A stretch of DNA of 64,000 nucleotides from Paractinoplanes atraurantiacus (GTDB taxonomy: Bacteria > Actinomycetota > Actinomycetes > Mycobacteriales > Micromonosporaceae), in NCBI RefSeq assembly GCF_900215205.1, contig NZ_OBDY01000001.1, positions 62,001 through 126,000 on the forward strand, read 5' to 3'. Of the stretch, positions 1 through 8,138 are shown one piece after another. The notes below the pieces were generated by a model. That model did no database searches. It saw nothing but the letters and a program-made list of their open reading frames with translations, and was not told the origin of the DNA. Position 1 is the stretch's first letter. Each line of letters opens with the position of its first letter. A program made the translations under genes and the position numbers.

Positions 1-335
1 CGCCATCGCCCGAAGGCCAGGATCACCGCGACCGTCAGCGCGAGCATCCCGATCATCGGGGTGCTCCGCTGGTGGTCGACGATCGCGTAGTCGGGGCCGG
101 TGTGCAGCAGGACCACTTGGTCGCCGACGCGGACTTTCTTGCCGATTTCCGCGCTGGTCTCGGTGCCGTCGTCGAGGCGTACGGTCGCCCGGCCGTCGAT
201 CGCCGTAACGGTGCCCTCGACGCGGTTGTTCTCGCTGGTGGGCGGCGTCGTGCGGGCCGGCCAGAGCACGATCATCGCGATCAGAGTGGCGATCGCGGCC
301 GGTATGAGGATGGCCGCGATGGCCCGCCGGGACAT
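1..335 (-). CDS. YibE/F-like membrane protein, N-terminal part (runs off window)
   Basis: Reading the minus strand from the ATG at 335 gives 111 codons that stay open to the window edge. The N-terminus has one hydrophobic segment (about residues 6-25), then a small beta-rich stretch (VEGTVTAIDGRATVRLDDG), then an aromatic motif YAIVDHQR followed at once by a second membrane segment ending AFGRW. This order, an anchor, an OB-like extracytoplasmic segment, then a Y/F-V-D-x-Q-R motif entering the polytopic part, is what I know of actinobacterial YibE/F family proteins, whose transport function is not established. The remaining transmembrane helices would lie outside the window. The plus-strand reading frames over this stretch have no recognisable content. 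Confidence 0.7.
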   Translation of the reverse strand, partial: MSRRAIAAILIPAAIATLIAMIVLWPARTTPPTSENNRVEGTVTAIDGRATVRLDDGTETSAEIGKKVRVGDQVVLLHTGPDYAIVDHQRSTPMIGMLALTVAVILAFGRW

Positions 336-479
336 CTCGGGAAGCTGATCGTGTGAATGCGCGTGTCGGCCGGCCACGGCGCAAGATTAGCGGCCGGGAT
401 ACATGCGCAATTGCTTATATCAGTGCTCAATCAACGACAGAGGGATTGACAAATCTGTTTTATTCATGCGCAAACGAGA

Positions 480-496
480 ATGAGTGATTGACTCAT
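480..496. promoter_or_regulatory. Inverted repeat ATGAGT-N5-ACTCAT ahead of the PLP operon
   Basis: A perfect 6-bp inverted repeat (ATGAGT, 480-485; ACTCAT, 491-496) with a 5-bp centre lies 70 bp before the first gene of the PLP operon. The intergenic stretch 336-566 is AT-rich compared with its surroundings and holds a TTGACA at 446-451 and a TATAGA at 506-511, without correctly spaced partners that I can identify. The dyad is therefore a candidate operator; the regulator is unknown and no regulator gene is adjacent. Confidence 0.4.
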
Positions 497-566
497 CACT
501 GCGGGTATAGAAACCGTTCCGATCATCGGTTAGGTTGGGAAAACCGCCAAGCGGGAGGTCGCCATT

Positions 567-2009
567 GTGCCCGATCTGAATCCGCTCTATCTGACCCCCA
601 GAATCGAACCGGTCGCCCGATCCGTTCTCGACGATTCGGAGCTGCTGAGGCAGTTGGTGGACGGCCTCGGATCACCACTCAACATCGTCCTTCCCGACCT
701 GCTCGAAGCAAATGTCGAGGCCTTTCGGGAGTCCTATCGTCATCACCGGTTGCGTGGCCGCGTCTACTTCGCACACAAGGCGAACCGGTCGGCCGCCCTG
801 CTGAGGCGGCTCGCCGCCATCGGGGACGCCGGCGCCGACGTGGCCTCCCTGGCCGAATTGCAGCACGCGCTCGGCGCCGGATTCGGCCCCGAGCGCATCA
901 TGGCCACCGGCCCGAAGAGCCGCGAGTTCCTCTGGCTGGCCGCCCGCACCGGCGTCATCGTGAACGCCGACTCCCTCGGCGAGCTCACCGACCTGGCCGC
1001 GCTCGTCGCCGAGCACCGCCTTCCCCGGGTGCGGGTGATGGTGCGCCTGTCCGAGTTCGCGTCGCAGGGGGTCCAGGTGATCAGCCGGCGCAGCCGCTTC
1101 GGCGTGCCCGCCGGCGGTCTCGGCGAGGTGCTCGACCTGCTGGAGAAACACCGCGAGGAGCTGGAGCCAGTCGGCGTCGCCTATCACCTCGACACCATCG
1201 GCTGGCCCGAGAAGGCGATCGCCCTGGAGGGCTGCCTGGCCGCCCTCGAGGAGTGCCGGTCGCGCGGGCTGGAGGTGCGCTCGGTCGACATCGGCGGCGG
1301 GTTCGGCGTCAACTATCTGGCCGACGGCGCGCAGTGGGAGCGGTACACGTCCGAGCTGGCCCAGGCCGTGCTCGGCCGGCGCGAGCCGATGACCTGGAAC
1401 GGGCACGGATACGGGCTGCGCAACGAGGCCGGGACCCTGCGCGGGGTGCTGGGGCTCTACCCCTCGTACCGGCCGGTCTCCGGTCCCGGATATCTCGACC
1501 AGCTGCTCGAGGCGCACGCGCCGGGGCTGCGGCGGCCGCTCGGGTCGCTGTTGCTCGACACCATGTACGACCTGGACATCGAGCCCGGGCGGGCGCTGCT
1601 CGACCAGTGCGGCATCGTCCTGGCCCGGGTGCTCGAGGTGCGCGATTCGGTGATCCGGCTCGATTGCAACGCCCGCGATGTGAGCCTGGAGGAACACGGC
1701 GTCCTGATGGATCCGCTGGTCATCACTGCCGACAAATCGGATACGGCCAAAGCCTTCTATCTTTTCGGCAACCTGTGCCTCGAGGCCGACCTGATCACCC
1801 GCCGCCAGGTGTTCCTCCCGACGACGCCACGGGCGGGCGACCTGCTCGCCTTCGTGAACACCGCCGGCTACTTCATGGACTTCAGCGCCACGCAGGCCCT
1901 GCACCAGCCGATCGGCCGCAAGGTGGCGGTCTACCGCGACGGCGGCGCCTGGCGCTGGTGCCTCGACGAGCAGTACTGGCCCGTCCACCCGCGCGCGGAG
2001 GAATCATGA
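567..2009 (+). CDS. Fold-type III PLP enzyme, Y4yA/diaminopimelate-decarboxylase-like
   Basis: 480 residues, GTG start chosen because GGGAGG at 553-558 sits 8 bases upstream. The protein has the alanine-racemase-type barrel plus beta domain of ornithine/diaminopimelate decarboxylases: the PLP lysine K71 in YFAHKAN, a glycine-rich phosphate loop DIGGGFGVNY, EPGRALLDQCG, and a C-terminal cysteine-acidic block CLEADLI followed by GYFMDFSATQALHQP. It resembles the 'Y4yA family PLP-dependent enzyme' group more than classical LysA, so the substrate is unknown and decarboxylation is inferred. It is first in a tightly coupled operon (ATGA overlap with the next gene) that also encodes a fold-type II and a fold-type I PLP enzyme, suggesting successive steps on one amino-acid-derived metabolite. 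Confidence 0.8.
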   Translation: MPDLNPLYLTPRIEPVARSVLDDSELLRQLVDGLGSPLNIVLPDLLEANVEAFRESYRHHRLRGRVYFAHKANRSAALLRRLAAIGDAGADVASLAELQHALGAGFGPERIMATGPKSREFLWLAARTGVIVNADSLGELTDLAALVAEHRLPRVRVMVRLSEFASQGVQVISRRSRFGVPAGGLGEVLDLLEKHREELEPVGVAYHLDTIGWPEKAIALEGCLAALEECRSRGLEVRSVDIGGGFGVNYLADGAQWERYTSELAQAVLGRREPMTWNGHGYGLRNEAGTLRGVLGLYPSYRPVSGPGYLDQLLEAHAPGLRRPLGSLLLDTMYDLDIEPGRALLDQCGIVLARVLEVRDSVIRLDCNARDVSLEEHGVLMDPLVITADKSDTAKAFYLFGNLCLEADLITRRQVFLPTTPRAGDLLAFVNTAGYFMDFSATQALHQPIGRKVAVYRDGGAWRWCLDEQYWPVHPRAEES

Positions 2010-3313
2010 GATACGACGACATGACCGAGGCCATCGGCAACACCCCGCTGGTGCGCATCGATCCGGCCGTCCACGGCCTTCGCAACATCGACCTGTACGC
2101 CAAGATGGAGCTGCTCAACCCGTTCGGCTCGCTCAAGGACCGGGCCGCCCTGGCGATGCTGCGCCCGCTGCTGGACGGCGCCGTCCGGCGCGGGGACACG
2201 GTGGTCGAGCTCTCCAGCGGCAACACGGCCAAGGCGCTCGCGATGCTGGCCGGCATGCACGGCCTGCCGTTCAAGAGCGTCACCAACCGGATGAAGGTGC
2301 CCGAGGTCAAAGACCTCCTGCTGCTGCTCGGGGCCGAGATCGAGGAGCTGCCGGGCCAGGCCGAGTGCCTCGACCCGACCGACACCGAGGACCCGCTGAC
2401 CCGCATGCACCAGGCGCTCGCGGCCGACGGCAGCGGCTATGTGCACACCGACCAGTACTTCAACGACGACAACGTCGAGGCCCACTTCGGCGGCACCGGG
2501 CCCGAGATCGTCAAGGACCTGGACGGCCGCGCCCCCGACTACTTCATCGCCTGCGTGGGCACGGCCGGGTCGTCGACCGGGGTGGCCCGGGCGCTGCGGC
2601 AGCACGACCCGGACGTACGGGTGATCGGTCTCGTCGCTCAGAAGAGCGACTTCATTCCCGGCATCCGCACGATCGACGAGGTGCACGAGGTGGGCCTGTT
2701 CGACCCGGGCGTCTACGACGACCTCGAGACGATCAGCGCCGACGAGGCCATCGACGGCATGCTCACGCTGATCCGGCGCTGCGGCACGCCGGCCGGCCCG
2801 ACGGGCGGAGGGGCCTATCAGGGTGCCATACGCCATCTGCGCGAGCTGGACGCGACGCTCGGCGAGCGCCGCACCGCGGTCTTCATCGTCTGCGACCGGA
2901 TGGAGAGCTACCTCAGCTACCTGCGGGAGCGGCGGCCCACGTTGTTCGGCCGGCCGGCCCGCCGCCACGACCACCGCACCCTGACCGCCGCCGAGGTGGC
3001 GGCGGCGCCGGCCATCGACGTGCCGGAGGCGCAGCGCTGGCCCGGTCTCGTCGTCGACCTGCGCAGCCCGTACGCGTTCCAGGCCCAGCACATCGCCGGC
3101 TCGATCAACATCGTCGACGAGGTCTTCGACGAGTTGCTCCACGGTGGACTGCCGTTCAGCCGGCGGCAGCCGGTGCTGCTGGTCTGCCCGGTCGGCGAGA
3201 AATCGGCCCGGTATGCGGCCCTGCTGAGCCGGATGGGACATCCGTACGTGCGATCGCTGGCCGGCGGCGTCATCGCCTGGCGCGACGCCGGGGCGCCTTT
3301 GGTGCGTGACTGA
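2006..3313 (+). CDS. Cysteine synthase-like PLP enzyme fused to a C-terminal rhodanese domain
   Basis: 435 residues. The N-terminal ~310 residues are a fold-type II beta-replacement enzyme: GNTPLVRI at 11-18, PLP lysine K44 in GSLKDRAA, and the substrate loop SSGNTAKA. The C-terminal ~115 residues are a rhodanese-like domain with LRSPYAFQAQHI and an active-site loop CPVGEKS (C394), so a persulfide-carrying cysteine is present. A cysteine synthase joined to a rhodanese implies that a sulfane-sulfur carrier feeds, or is fed by, the beta-replacement reaction. The ATG at 2006 overlaps the upstream stop (ATGA), and its stop shares a base with the next start. A longer open frame runs upstream through the previous gene but is only its shadow. 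Confidence 0.85.
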   Translation: MRYDDMTEAIGNTPLVRIDPAVHGLRNIDLYAKMELLNPFGSLKDRAALAMLRPLLDGAVRRGDTVVELSSGNTAKALAMLAGMHGLPFKSVTNRMKVPEVKDLLLLLGAEIEELPGQAECLDPTDTEDPLTRMHQALAADGSGYVHTDQYFNDDNVEAHFGGTGPEIVKDLDGRAPDYFIACVGTAGSSTGVARALRQHDPDVRVIGLVAQKSDFIPGIRTIDEVHEVGLFDPGVYDDLETISADEAIDGMLTLIRRCGTPAGPTGGGAYQGAIRHLRELDATLGERRTAVFIVCDRMESYLSYLRERRPTLFGRPARRHDHRTLTAAEVAAAPAIDVPEAQRWPGLVVDLRSPYAFQAQHIAGSINIVDEVFDELLHGGLPFSRRQPVLLVCPVGEKSARYAALLSRMGHPYVRSLAGGVIAWRDAGAPLVRD

Positions 3314-4503
3314 TGATCAGCGTAGGGGAATATACGGACACCATTCGTGAGCTGCTGCCGTGGCAGGCCGGGGTGCGGGCCCAGTTCCCGCAGCTCATGG
3401 CCCATCCGGGTATGGCCTATCTGGACAGTGCGGCCACCTCGCAGAAGCCGCAGGCGGTCCTCGACGCCGTGCTGGACTATCTGACCACCGGCAACGCGAA
3501 CGCGGCCCGCGGCACCTATCCCTGGGCCAACCGCACCACCGACCGGATCGTCCGGGCCTCCGATCAGGTGCGGTCTTTTCTGGGCGACCGATCGGGCCAT
3601 TCGGGCGTTCACTTCGTCAGCGGGACGACCGAGGGGCTGCGCGCGGTCGCCCGCGACTGGCTGGCCCCCCGGCTGCGCGACGGCGACGAGATCATCGTGC
3701 CGTTCGCCGACCACAGCGCCAACATCGTGCCCTGGCTCGAGGCCGCGAGCGGCGCCCGGGTCGAGGTACGGGCCATGCCGTACGACGAGGCGCACGACTA
3801 CGACACCGACCGGCTGCGCCGCATGGTCGGGCCGCGGACCCGGCTGATCGCCGCGACCCACGTGCACCACGTCTACGGCAACGACATGAACATCCACCGG
3901 CTGCGCCCGGCGGTGGGGCCGTCCGTGGCGATCTGCCTCGACGCGGCACAGGGCTTCGGTCACGTGCCGCTGTCGGTGGCCCCGCTCGACGTCGACTTCG
4001 TCGTCTTCTCCGGGCACAAGGCCATGGCCCTGCCGGGCATCGGCGCGATCTGGGCGGCCAACGAGCGCGGCCCCGCCTTCCAGCCCGCCGGGTGGCGGGG
4101 CTCGCCCAACACGAGCGGCATCGTGAGCCTGGCCGCCGCGATGGACTGGCTCGACCGGACCGGGCTCGATCGCATCGCGCGGTGGAGCCGGGCGCTCGGC
4201 GCGCGGCTCACCGACGGCCTCGACCGCCTCGACAGCTACGAGGTGCTGGGCTGCCAGAGCAGCCTTTCGGCGGCGTCGGCGGTGCAGCGCCGGCAGGGGA
4301 TCGTGACGTTCCGGCACCGCGAGATCTCCTCCAACGATCTCGGTTTCATCCTCGAGAGCGACGGGCTCCTGGTCCGTGCGGACGGTCACTGTCAGGGAGA
4401 TCAGGGAGAGAAAACCTCGTCCGTACGGGTGAGCCTGCACGCCTACACCGCGGTCGAGGAGGTGGACCGCCTCCTGGACGCGCTGGCGGCGCTCGACCAC
4501 TGA
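3313..4503 (+). CDS. SufS-like class V aminotransferase / cysteine desulfurase
   Basis: 396 residues, fold-type I. Family landmarks in order: YLDSAATSQKP near the N-terminus, NANAARGTYPWA, SGTTEGLRAVA, ADHSANIVPW (SufS usually has a second histidine where this has serine), LDAAQGFGH, and the PLP-binding lysine K236 in SGHKAMALPGIG. Near the C-terminus LLVRADGHCQGD places C360 where SufS carries its persulfide cysteine, so desulfurase activity is plausible. The start codon overlaps the upstream stop by one base (TGATG), so translation is coupled to the cysteine synthase-rhodanese gene. Together the pair looks like a dedicated sulfur relay rather than the housekeeping SUF machinery, because no sufBCDU genes are nearby. 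Confidence 0.82.
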   Translation: MISVGEYTDTIRELLPWQAGVRAQFPQLMAHPGMAYLDSAATSQKPQAVLDAVLDYLTTGNANAARGTYPWANRTTDRIVRASDQVRSFLGDRSGHSGVHFVSGTTEGLRAVARDWLAPRLRDGDEIIVPFADHSANIVPWLEAASGARVEVRAMPYDEAHDYDTDRLRRMVGPRTRLIAATHVHHVYGNDMNIHRLRPAVGPSVAICLDAAQGFGHVPLSVAPLDVDFVVFSGHKAMALPGIGAIWAANERGPAFQPAGWRGSPNTSGIVSLAAAMDWLDRTGLDRIARWSRALGARLTDGLDRLDSYEVLGCQSSLSAASAVQRRQGIVTFRHREISSNDLGFILESDGLLVRADGHCQGDQGEKTSSVRVSLHAYTAVEEVDRLLDALAALDH

Positions 4504-4560
4504 CTGGCGGTTCTTTGGTAGAAATGGGTGTCATTTCCGTTAGCTGGCGAGGATGGGCCC

Positions 4561-5298
4561 ATGCCGTCGACCGCGCTCGACTCCGACCGCTGGCGCAGCA
4601 CCTGGGACGAGGTGATGGCCGGCTTCGTGCCCGGCATGGCCGGCCTCGAGTCGGCCATCGCCGCCACGGTCGAGGCGGTCCGCGGCGGCTCTCCGCGGCG
4701 CTGCCTCGACCTCGGCGGCGGCCCCGGTGTGCTGGCGTCGCGGATGTCGGCCCGCTGGCCCGCGGGCCGGGTCACCATGGTCGACCTGGACCCGGTCCTG
4801 CTCTCGCTGGCCCGCGCGGCCGGCGTCTCGGTGATCGACGCCGACCTGGACTCGGCGGCGTGGACCGGCCTCGCCGGCGGTGGCTACGACCTCGTCACTT
4901 CGGTGATGACCGTGCACTATCTGCCGCCCCCCGCCATCCGCGACCTGTACCGCCGGTGCCGCCGCGTGCTGGCCCCCGGCGGCCTGCTCATCGTGGCCGA
5001 CCTCATGCCCGACGACGGGCTGCCGTCGGTGATGCGCGCGATGGACCCGTCCCCCGGCGACGCCGCCGCCGAGATGGCCTGGGTGCAGTGGTGGAGCGAC
5101 CTGTCCCAGGCGCAGGAGTTCCGTCACCTGATGGCCGCCCGCGCCGACGTCTTCCGGGACCGTGTCCCCGCCAACTTCGCCGGCACCCTGTCCTGGCATC
5201 AGGCCGCCGCCCGGGCCGCCGGCTTCACCGAAACGGGCCTCATCTGGCGTGACGGTCGCCACGCCGCGCTGGCGTGCGCCGCCCCGCTCGCGAAGTAG
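4561..5298 (+). CDS. Class I SAM-dependent methyltransferase
   Basis: 245 residues from the ATG at 4561, chosen because a purine-rich CGAGGA at 4548-4553 is correctly spaced; an in-frame GTG at 4528 would add 11 residues. SAM-binding motif I is LDLGGGPGVLA (~residues 45-55), the acidic ribose-binding residue follows in MVDLDPV, and motif IV/post-motif segments are SVMTVHYLPP and RRVLAPGGLLIVADL. The substrate cannot be deduced. It lies 57 bp after the SufS-like gene on the same strand, so it is probably the last gene of the PLP operon and could methylate its product or a sulfur atom. Confidence 0.8.
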   Translation: MPSTALDSDRWRSTWDEVMAGFVPGMAGLESAIAATVEAVRGGSPRRCLDLGGGPGVLASRMSARWPAGRVTMVDLDPVLLSLARAAGVSVIDADLDSAAWTGLAGGGYDLVTSVMTVHYLPPPAIRDLYRRCRRVLAPGGLLIVADLMPDDGLPSVMRAMDPSPGDAAAEMAWVQWWSDLSQAQEFRHLMAARADVFRDRVPANFAGTLSWHQAAARAAGFTETGLIWRDGRHAALACAAPLAK

Positions 5299-5347
5299 CT
5301 GATCGGACGACATTCGACCTTGATCATTTAACGTAGGTTGCTCCCCT

Positions 5348-7102
5348 ATGCGCAAACTTCGTGCCGCCCTCACGGCGGCCACCGTCCTGGGTACCGCCGC
5401 GGTCGCGGTCGCCGTGGGCACCCTGGACGCCTCGGCCTCGACCGAGCTGGGCGGCGGCGCGCTGTTGCCGATCTCCACCGCGAGCGACGTCGCCGTCGAC
5501 ACCGCGCGCCAGCGGCTGCTGATCAGCGACGAGAACACCGGGCAGCTCCTGCGGACGACGTACGCCGGCAAGGTCGAGACGACGAAGACCGCGCTGCCGG
5601 GCATCAGAGGGCTCGCGCTCTCGGCCGACGGTCAGACGCTCTACGCGGCGGTGGCCGAGGCGCACGCGATCGTCGCCCTCAACCCCGCGACGCTGGCCGA
5701 GACCGGCCGTTACCCGCTGGGCGCGACGGTCTATCCGCGCACGCTGGCACTGGTCGCGGGCCGGGTGTGGTTCGGCTACGACGGTTCGGCCGACAACGAC
5801 TACACCGGCAACTTCGGCTCCCTCGACGTCGCCGGCGGGTCGCCCGCCCTCCATGACGCCACGGCCGACCGCACCTCGTTCCACGACGCGCCCCAGCTGC
5901 TGACCGCTCCGGGCACCCCGGGCACGCTGGTCGTGGCCGACGTCTCCAACAACGCCATGACCAGCGGCGCGGTCGCCGTCTACGACGTGTCGGGGGCGAA
6001 GGAGACGCTGAAGGTCAAGAGCAGCTCGAGCGACACGTTCGTCCGCGACACCGCCGTCACCGCGGACGGCGCCTCGCTGATCGGCTTCGGTGTCGGCTGC
6101 CCGATCTGGAAGGCGCCGATCGCCAGCCCGTACGCACGCATCACCGCGTACGACAACAAGATCTGCACCCCGTCGTCGATCGACGTCAACACCGACGGCC
6201 GAGTCGCCATCGGCTACAACAACAGCGACGGCTCCACCGACGTGGCCCTCTACCCGGCCGGCACGGAGACCGCCGAGCAGGAGTTCCAGCTGCCGAACAC
6301 GGCGCCGGAGAACAAGCCGATCCCTGACCAGACCGGCAAGGTCGCCTGGGAGCCGGGCGGCAAGCGGGTCTTCGCCCTCGGTTACAACTACAAGGCCGAG
6401 TGGCGCCTCTGGGTGCTCGACGGCCCCGAGCAGACGGTGCCGACGACGGCTCCGCCGGTCACCCGGGTCAGCCCCTCGCTCACCATCGGCCCCACCGGTA
6501 CCGTCAGCGCGTACGGAACGACGGCGACGGTCACCGCCCGCCTCGGCGCCGCCACGACCAACCGGGTCGTCGAGATCTGGGCCGACCCGTACGGCACCGA
6601 GCCGGCCCGCCTGCTCCGCAAGACCACGGTCGACGCCAAGGGCGTCCTCACGGCCACGCTGAAGCTGACCCGGACGACCGCCGTGCAGGTCAAGTTCGCC
6701 GGTGACGCCAAGTACCTGCCGGCCACAGCCTCGGCGGTGCTCAACACCCGGGTGGCCATCGCCCTCCAGCCGTCCCGGCAGTACAAGGCGGCCAAGATCG
6801 GCACGGTCCCCTACCGCTATTACCGCAAGACGGTCCACCCGTACTTCGTCACGACCATGACCCCGTACCCGAACCGCAAGCAGCGTTTGATCTTCGAAGT
6901 GGTGTCGGGCGGCGCCTGGAAGACCTGGCGGGTGCTCGACCTCCCGCTGACCTCGGCCGGCACGTCGACCTTCACGCTGACCGGCACCCACCCGGTCGGC
7001 GCCCGCTACCGGGTCCGCGCGGTCTACCTCACCGGCACCTCCGGTGACAGCGTCAACTACACGACGTACGGGGCGTACCAGTACTTCACCTTCACCGCCT
7101 GA
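5348..7102 (+). CDS. Secreted beta-propeller protein with Ig-like domain
   Basis: 584 residues. The N-terminus has arginine/lysine residues, a hydrophobic core (ALTAATVLGTAAVAVAV) and a likely signal peptidase site around ASAS/T, so the protein is exported. Residues ~35-360 contain repeated short beta-strand units of the YVTN/SMP-30-like propeller kind (for example ISTASDVAVDTARQRLLIS and LPGIRGLALSADGQTLYAA). Residues ~375-465 form an immunoglobulin-like beta domain (TVSAYGTTATVTARLG ... VQVKFAGDAKYLPA), followed by a C-terminal ~110-residue beta-rich domain ending TYGAYQYFTFTA. No catalytic motif is recognised; a binding or structural role is likely. It is a stand-alone gene on the same strand as its neighbours. 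Confidence 0.75.
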   Translation: MRKLRAALTAATVLGTAAVAVAVGTLDASASTELGGGALLPISTASDVAVDTARQRLLISDENTGQLLRTTYAGKVETTKTALPGIRGLALSADGQTLYAAVAEAHAIVALNPATLAETGRYPLGATVYPRTLALVAGRVWFGYDGSADNDYTGNFGSLDVAGGSPALHDATADRTSFHDAPQLLTAPGTPGTLVVADVSNNAMTSGAVAVYDVSGAKETLKVKSSSSDTFVRDTAVTADGASLIGFGVGCPIWKAPIASPYARITAYDNKICTPSSIDVNTDGRVAIGYNNSDGSTDVALYPAGTETAEQEFQLPNTAPENKPIPDQTGKVAWEPGGKRVFALGYNYKAEWRLWVLDGPEQTVPTTAPPVTRVSPSLTIGPTGTVSAYGTTATVTARLGAATTNRVVEIWADPYGTEPARLLRKTTVDAKGVLTATLKLTRTTAVQVKFAGDAKYLPATASAVLNTRVAIALQPSRQYKAAKIGTVPYRYYRKTVHPYFVTTMTPYPNRKQRLIFEVVSGGAWKTWRVLDLPLTSAGTSTFTLTGTHPVGARYRVRAVYLTGTSGDSVNYTTYGAYQYFTFTA

Positions 7103-7147
7103 TCGACATGTGGCGACATCCGCATCTTGCCATTAGACGATAATTAT

Positions 7148-7166
7148 TGAAAACGATTACCGTTTC
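7148..7166. promoter_or_regulatory. Zur-like operator before the zinc uptake operon
   Basis: TGAAAACGATTACCGTTTC at 7148-7166 is an imperfect dyad (GAAAACG against CGTTTC) embedded in an AT-rich patch that is unusual for this genome. It ends five bases before the GTG start of the zinc-binding lipoprotein gene. The form matches the general TGAAAAxxATTxTCA type of operators bound by actinobacterial Zur, the zinc-responsive Fur-family repressor. Its closeness to the start codon and the absence of a Shine-Dalgarno sequence suggest a leaderless or very short-leader mRNA blocked directly by the repressor. Confidence 0.65.
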
Positions 7167-7171
7167 GCAGC

Positions 7172-8137
7172 GTGAAAGCACTGGGAATTCTCGCTGTCTC
7201 GGCGGTACTGATCTCGCTGGCCGGCTGCGGCTCCGACGACGGAGCCGCGGCCGCCCCGGACAGCGCCGCCCTCTCGGTGGTCGCGACGACCCCCGAGGTG
7301 GCCGATTTCGTCCGCAACATCGGCGGCGACGACGTCACCGTCACTCAGATCATCAAGCCCAATGTGGACCCCCACGAGTACGAGCCCACGCCGGCCGACA
7401 TCAAGGCGATCGGCGAGGCCAAGGTCGTCGTCAAGAACGGCGTCGGCCTGGAGTCGTGGCTCGACCAGACCATCGCCTCGGCCGGCTTCAAGGGCACCGT
7501 CGTCGACTCCAGCCAGGGCGTCACCCTGCGCGAGGGTGGCCACGAGGAGGAGGGCGAGGAGCACGCCGAGGGCGAGGAGCACGCCGAGGGTGAGGAGCAC
7601 GATCCGCACATCTGGCACGACCCGCGCAACGCCAAGATCATGGTCACCAACATCGAGAAGGCGCTGGCCGCGGCCGATCCGGAGGACGCGGACGCGTACG
7701 CCACGAACCTGACCTCGTACTCCGCCAAGCTCGACAAACTGGACGCCGACAACGAGGCCGCGTTCGCCAAGCTGCCCGCGGCCGACCGCAAGCTCGTCAC
7801 CAACCACGACGCCTTCGGCTACTACGTCGCCCGCTACAAGCTGGAGTTCGTCGGCTCGGTCATCCCGAGCCTGGACACGTCGGCCGAGCTCTCCGCGCAG
7901 CAGCTCACCGACCTGGTCGCCAAGATCAAGGCGACCGGCACCAAGGCCATCTTCACCGAGAGCTCGCTGCCGCCGAAGAGCGCAGAGGCCATCGCCAAGC
8001 AGGCCGGCGTCCAGGTGATCGGCGGCGAGGACGCCCTCTACGGCGACAGCCTCGGCGAGCAGGGCACGCCCACGGGCACCTACCTCGGCGCCGAGGAGCA
8101 CAACACCAAGGTCATCGTGGACGCGCTGGCCGGCTGA
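7172..8137 (+). CDS. znuA: Zinc ABC transporter substrate-binding lipoprotein (ZnuA/AdcA-like)
   Basis: 321 residues. A lipoprotein signal peptide ends in the lipobox LAGC (C20), so the mature protein is tethered to the outer face of the membrane. Cluster 9 binding-protein features follow: VDPHEYEPTPADI with the first metal histidine, a His/Glu-rich mobile loop (~residues 123-145), HIWHDPRNA with the next histidines, TNHDAFGY, and FTESSLPPK. The charged loop is characteristic of zinc rather than manganese binders. GTG start at 7172 directly after the Zur-like box. The next gene, the ATPase, starts one base after the stop, so the operon is tight. Confidence 0.88.
   Translation: MKALGILAVSAVLISLAGCGSDDGAAAAPDSAALSVVATTPEVADFVRNIGGDDVTVTQIIKPNVDPHEYEPTPADIKAIGEAKVVVKNGVGLESWLDQTIASAGFKGTVVDSSQGVTLREGGHEEEGEEHAEGEEHAEGEEHDPHIWHDPRNAKIMVTNIEKALAAADPEDADAYATNLTSYSAKLDKLDADNEAAFAKLPAADRKLVTNHDAFGYYVARYKLEFVGSVIPSLDTSAELSAQQLTDLVAKIKATGTKAIFTESSLPPKSAEAIAKQAGVQVIGGEDALYGDSLGEQGTPTGTYLGAEEHNTKVIVDALAG
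7550..7603 (+). repeat. Three 18-bp in-frame repeats encoding the His/Glu loop of ZnuA
   Basis: Units at 7550-7567, 7568-7585 and 7586-7603, each coding Glu-Gly-Glu-Glu-His plus one residue (Ala, Ala, Asp). They expand the metal-sequestering loop in six-residue steps, so copy number may vary between strains. Confidence 0.85.
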
Positions 8138-8138
8138 C

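Noticed and set aside
488..2005. Long plus-strand open frame extending upstream of the cysteine synthase gene
   Set aside because: It lies out of frame over the decarboxylase-like gene, is Arg/Gly/Pro-rich without domains, and the family start (MRYDDMTEAIGNTPL) is at 2006.
567..4503. Staphyloferrin-type sbnA/sbnH siderophore genes
   Set aside because: The fold types are similar, but no SbnB-like dehydrogenase or NIS synthetase is nearby and rhodanese and SufS-like parts are foreign to that pathway.
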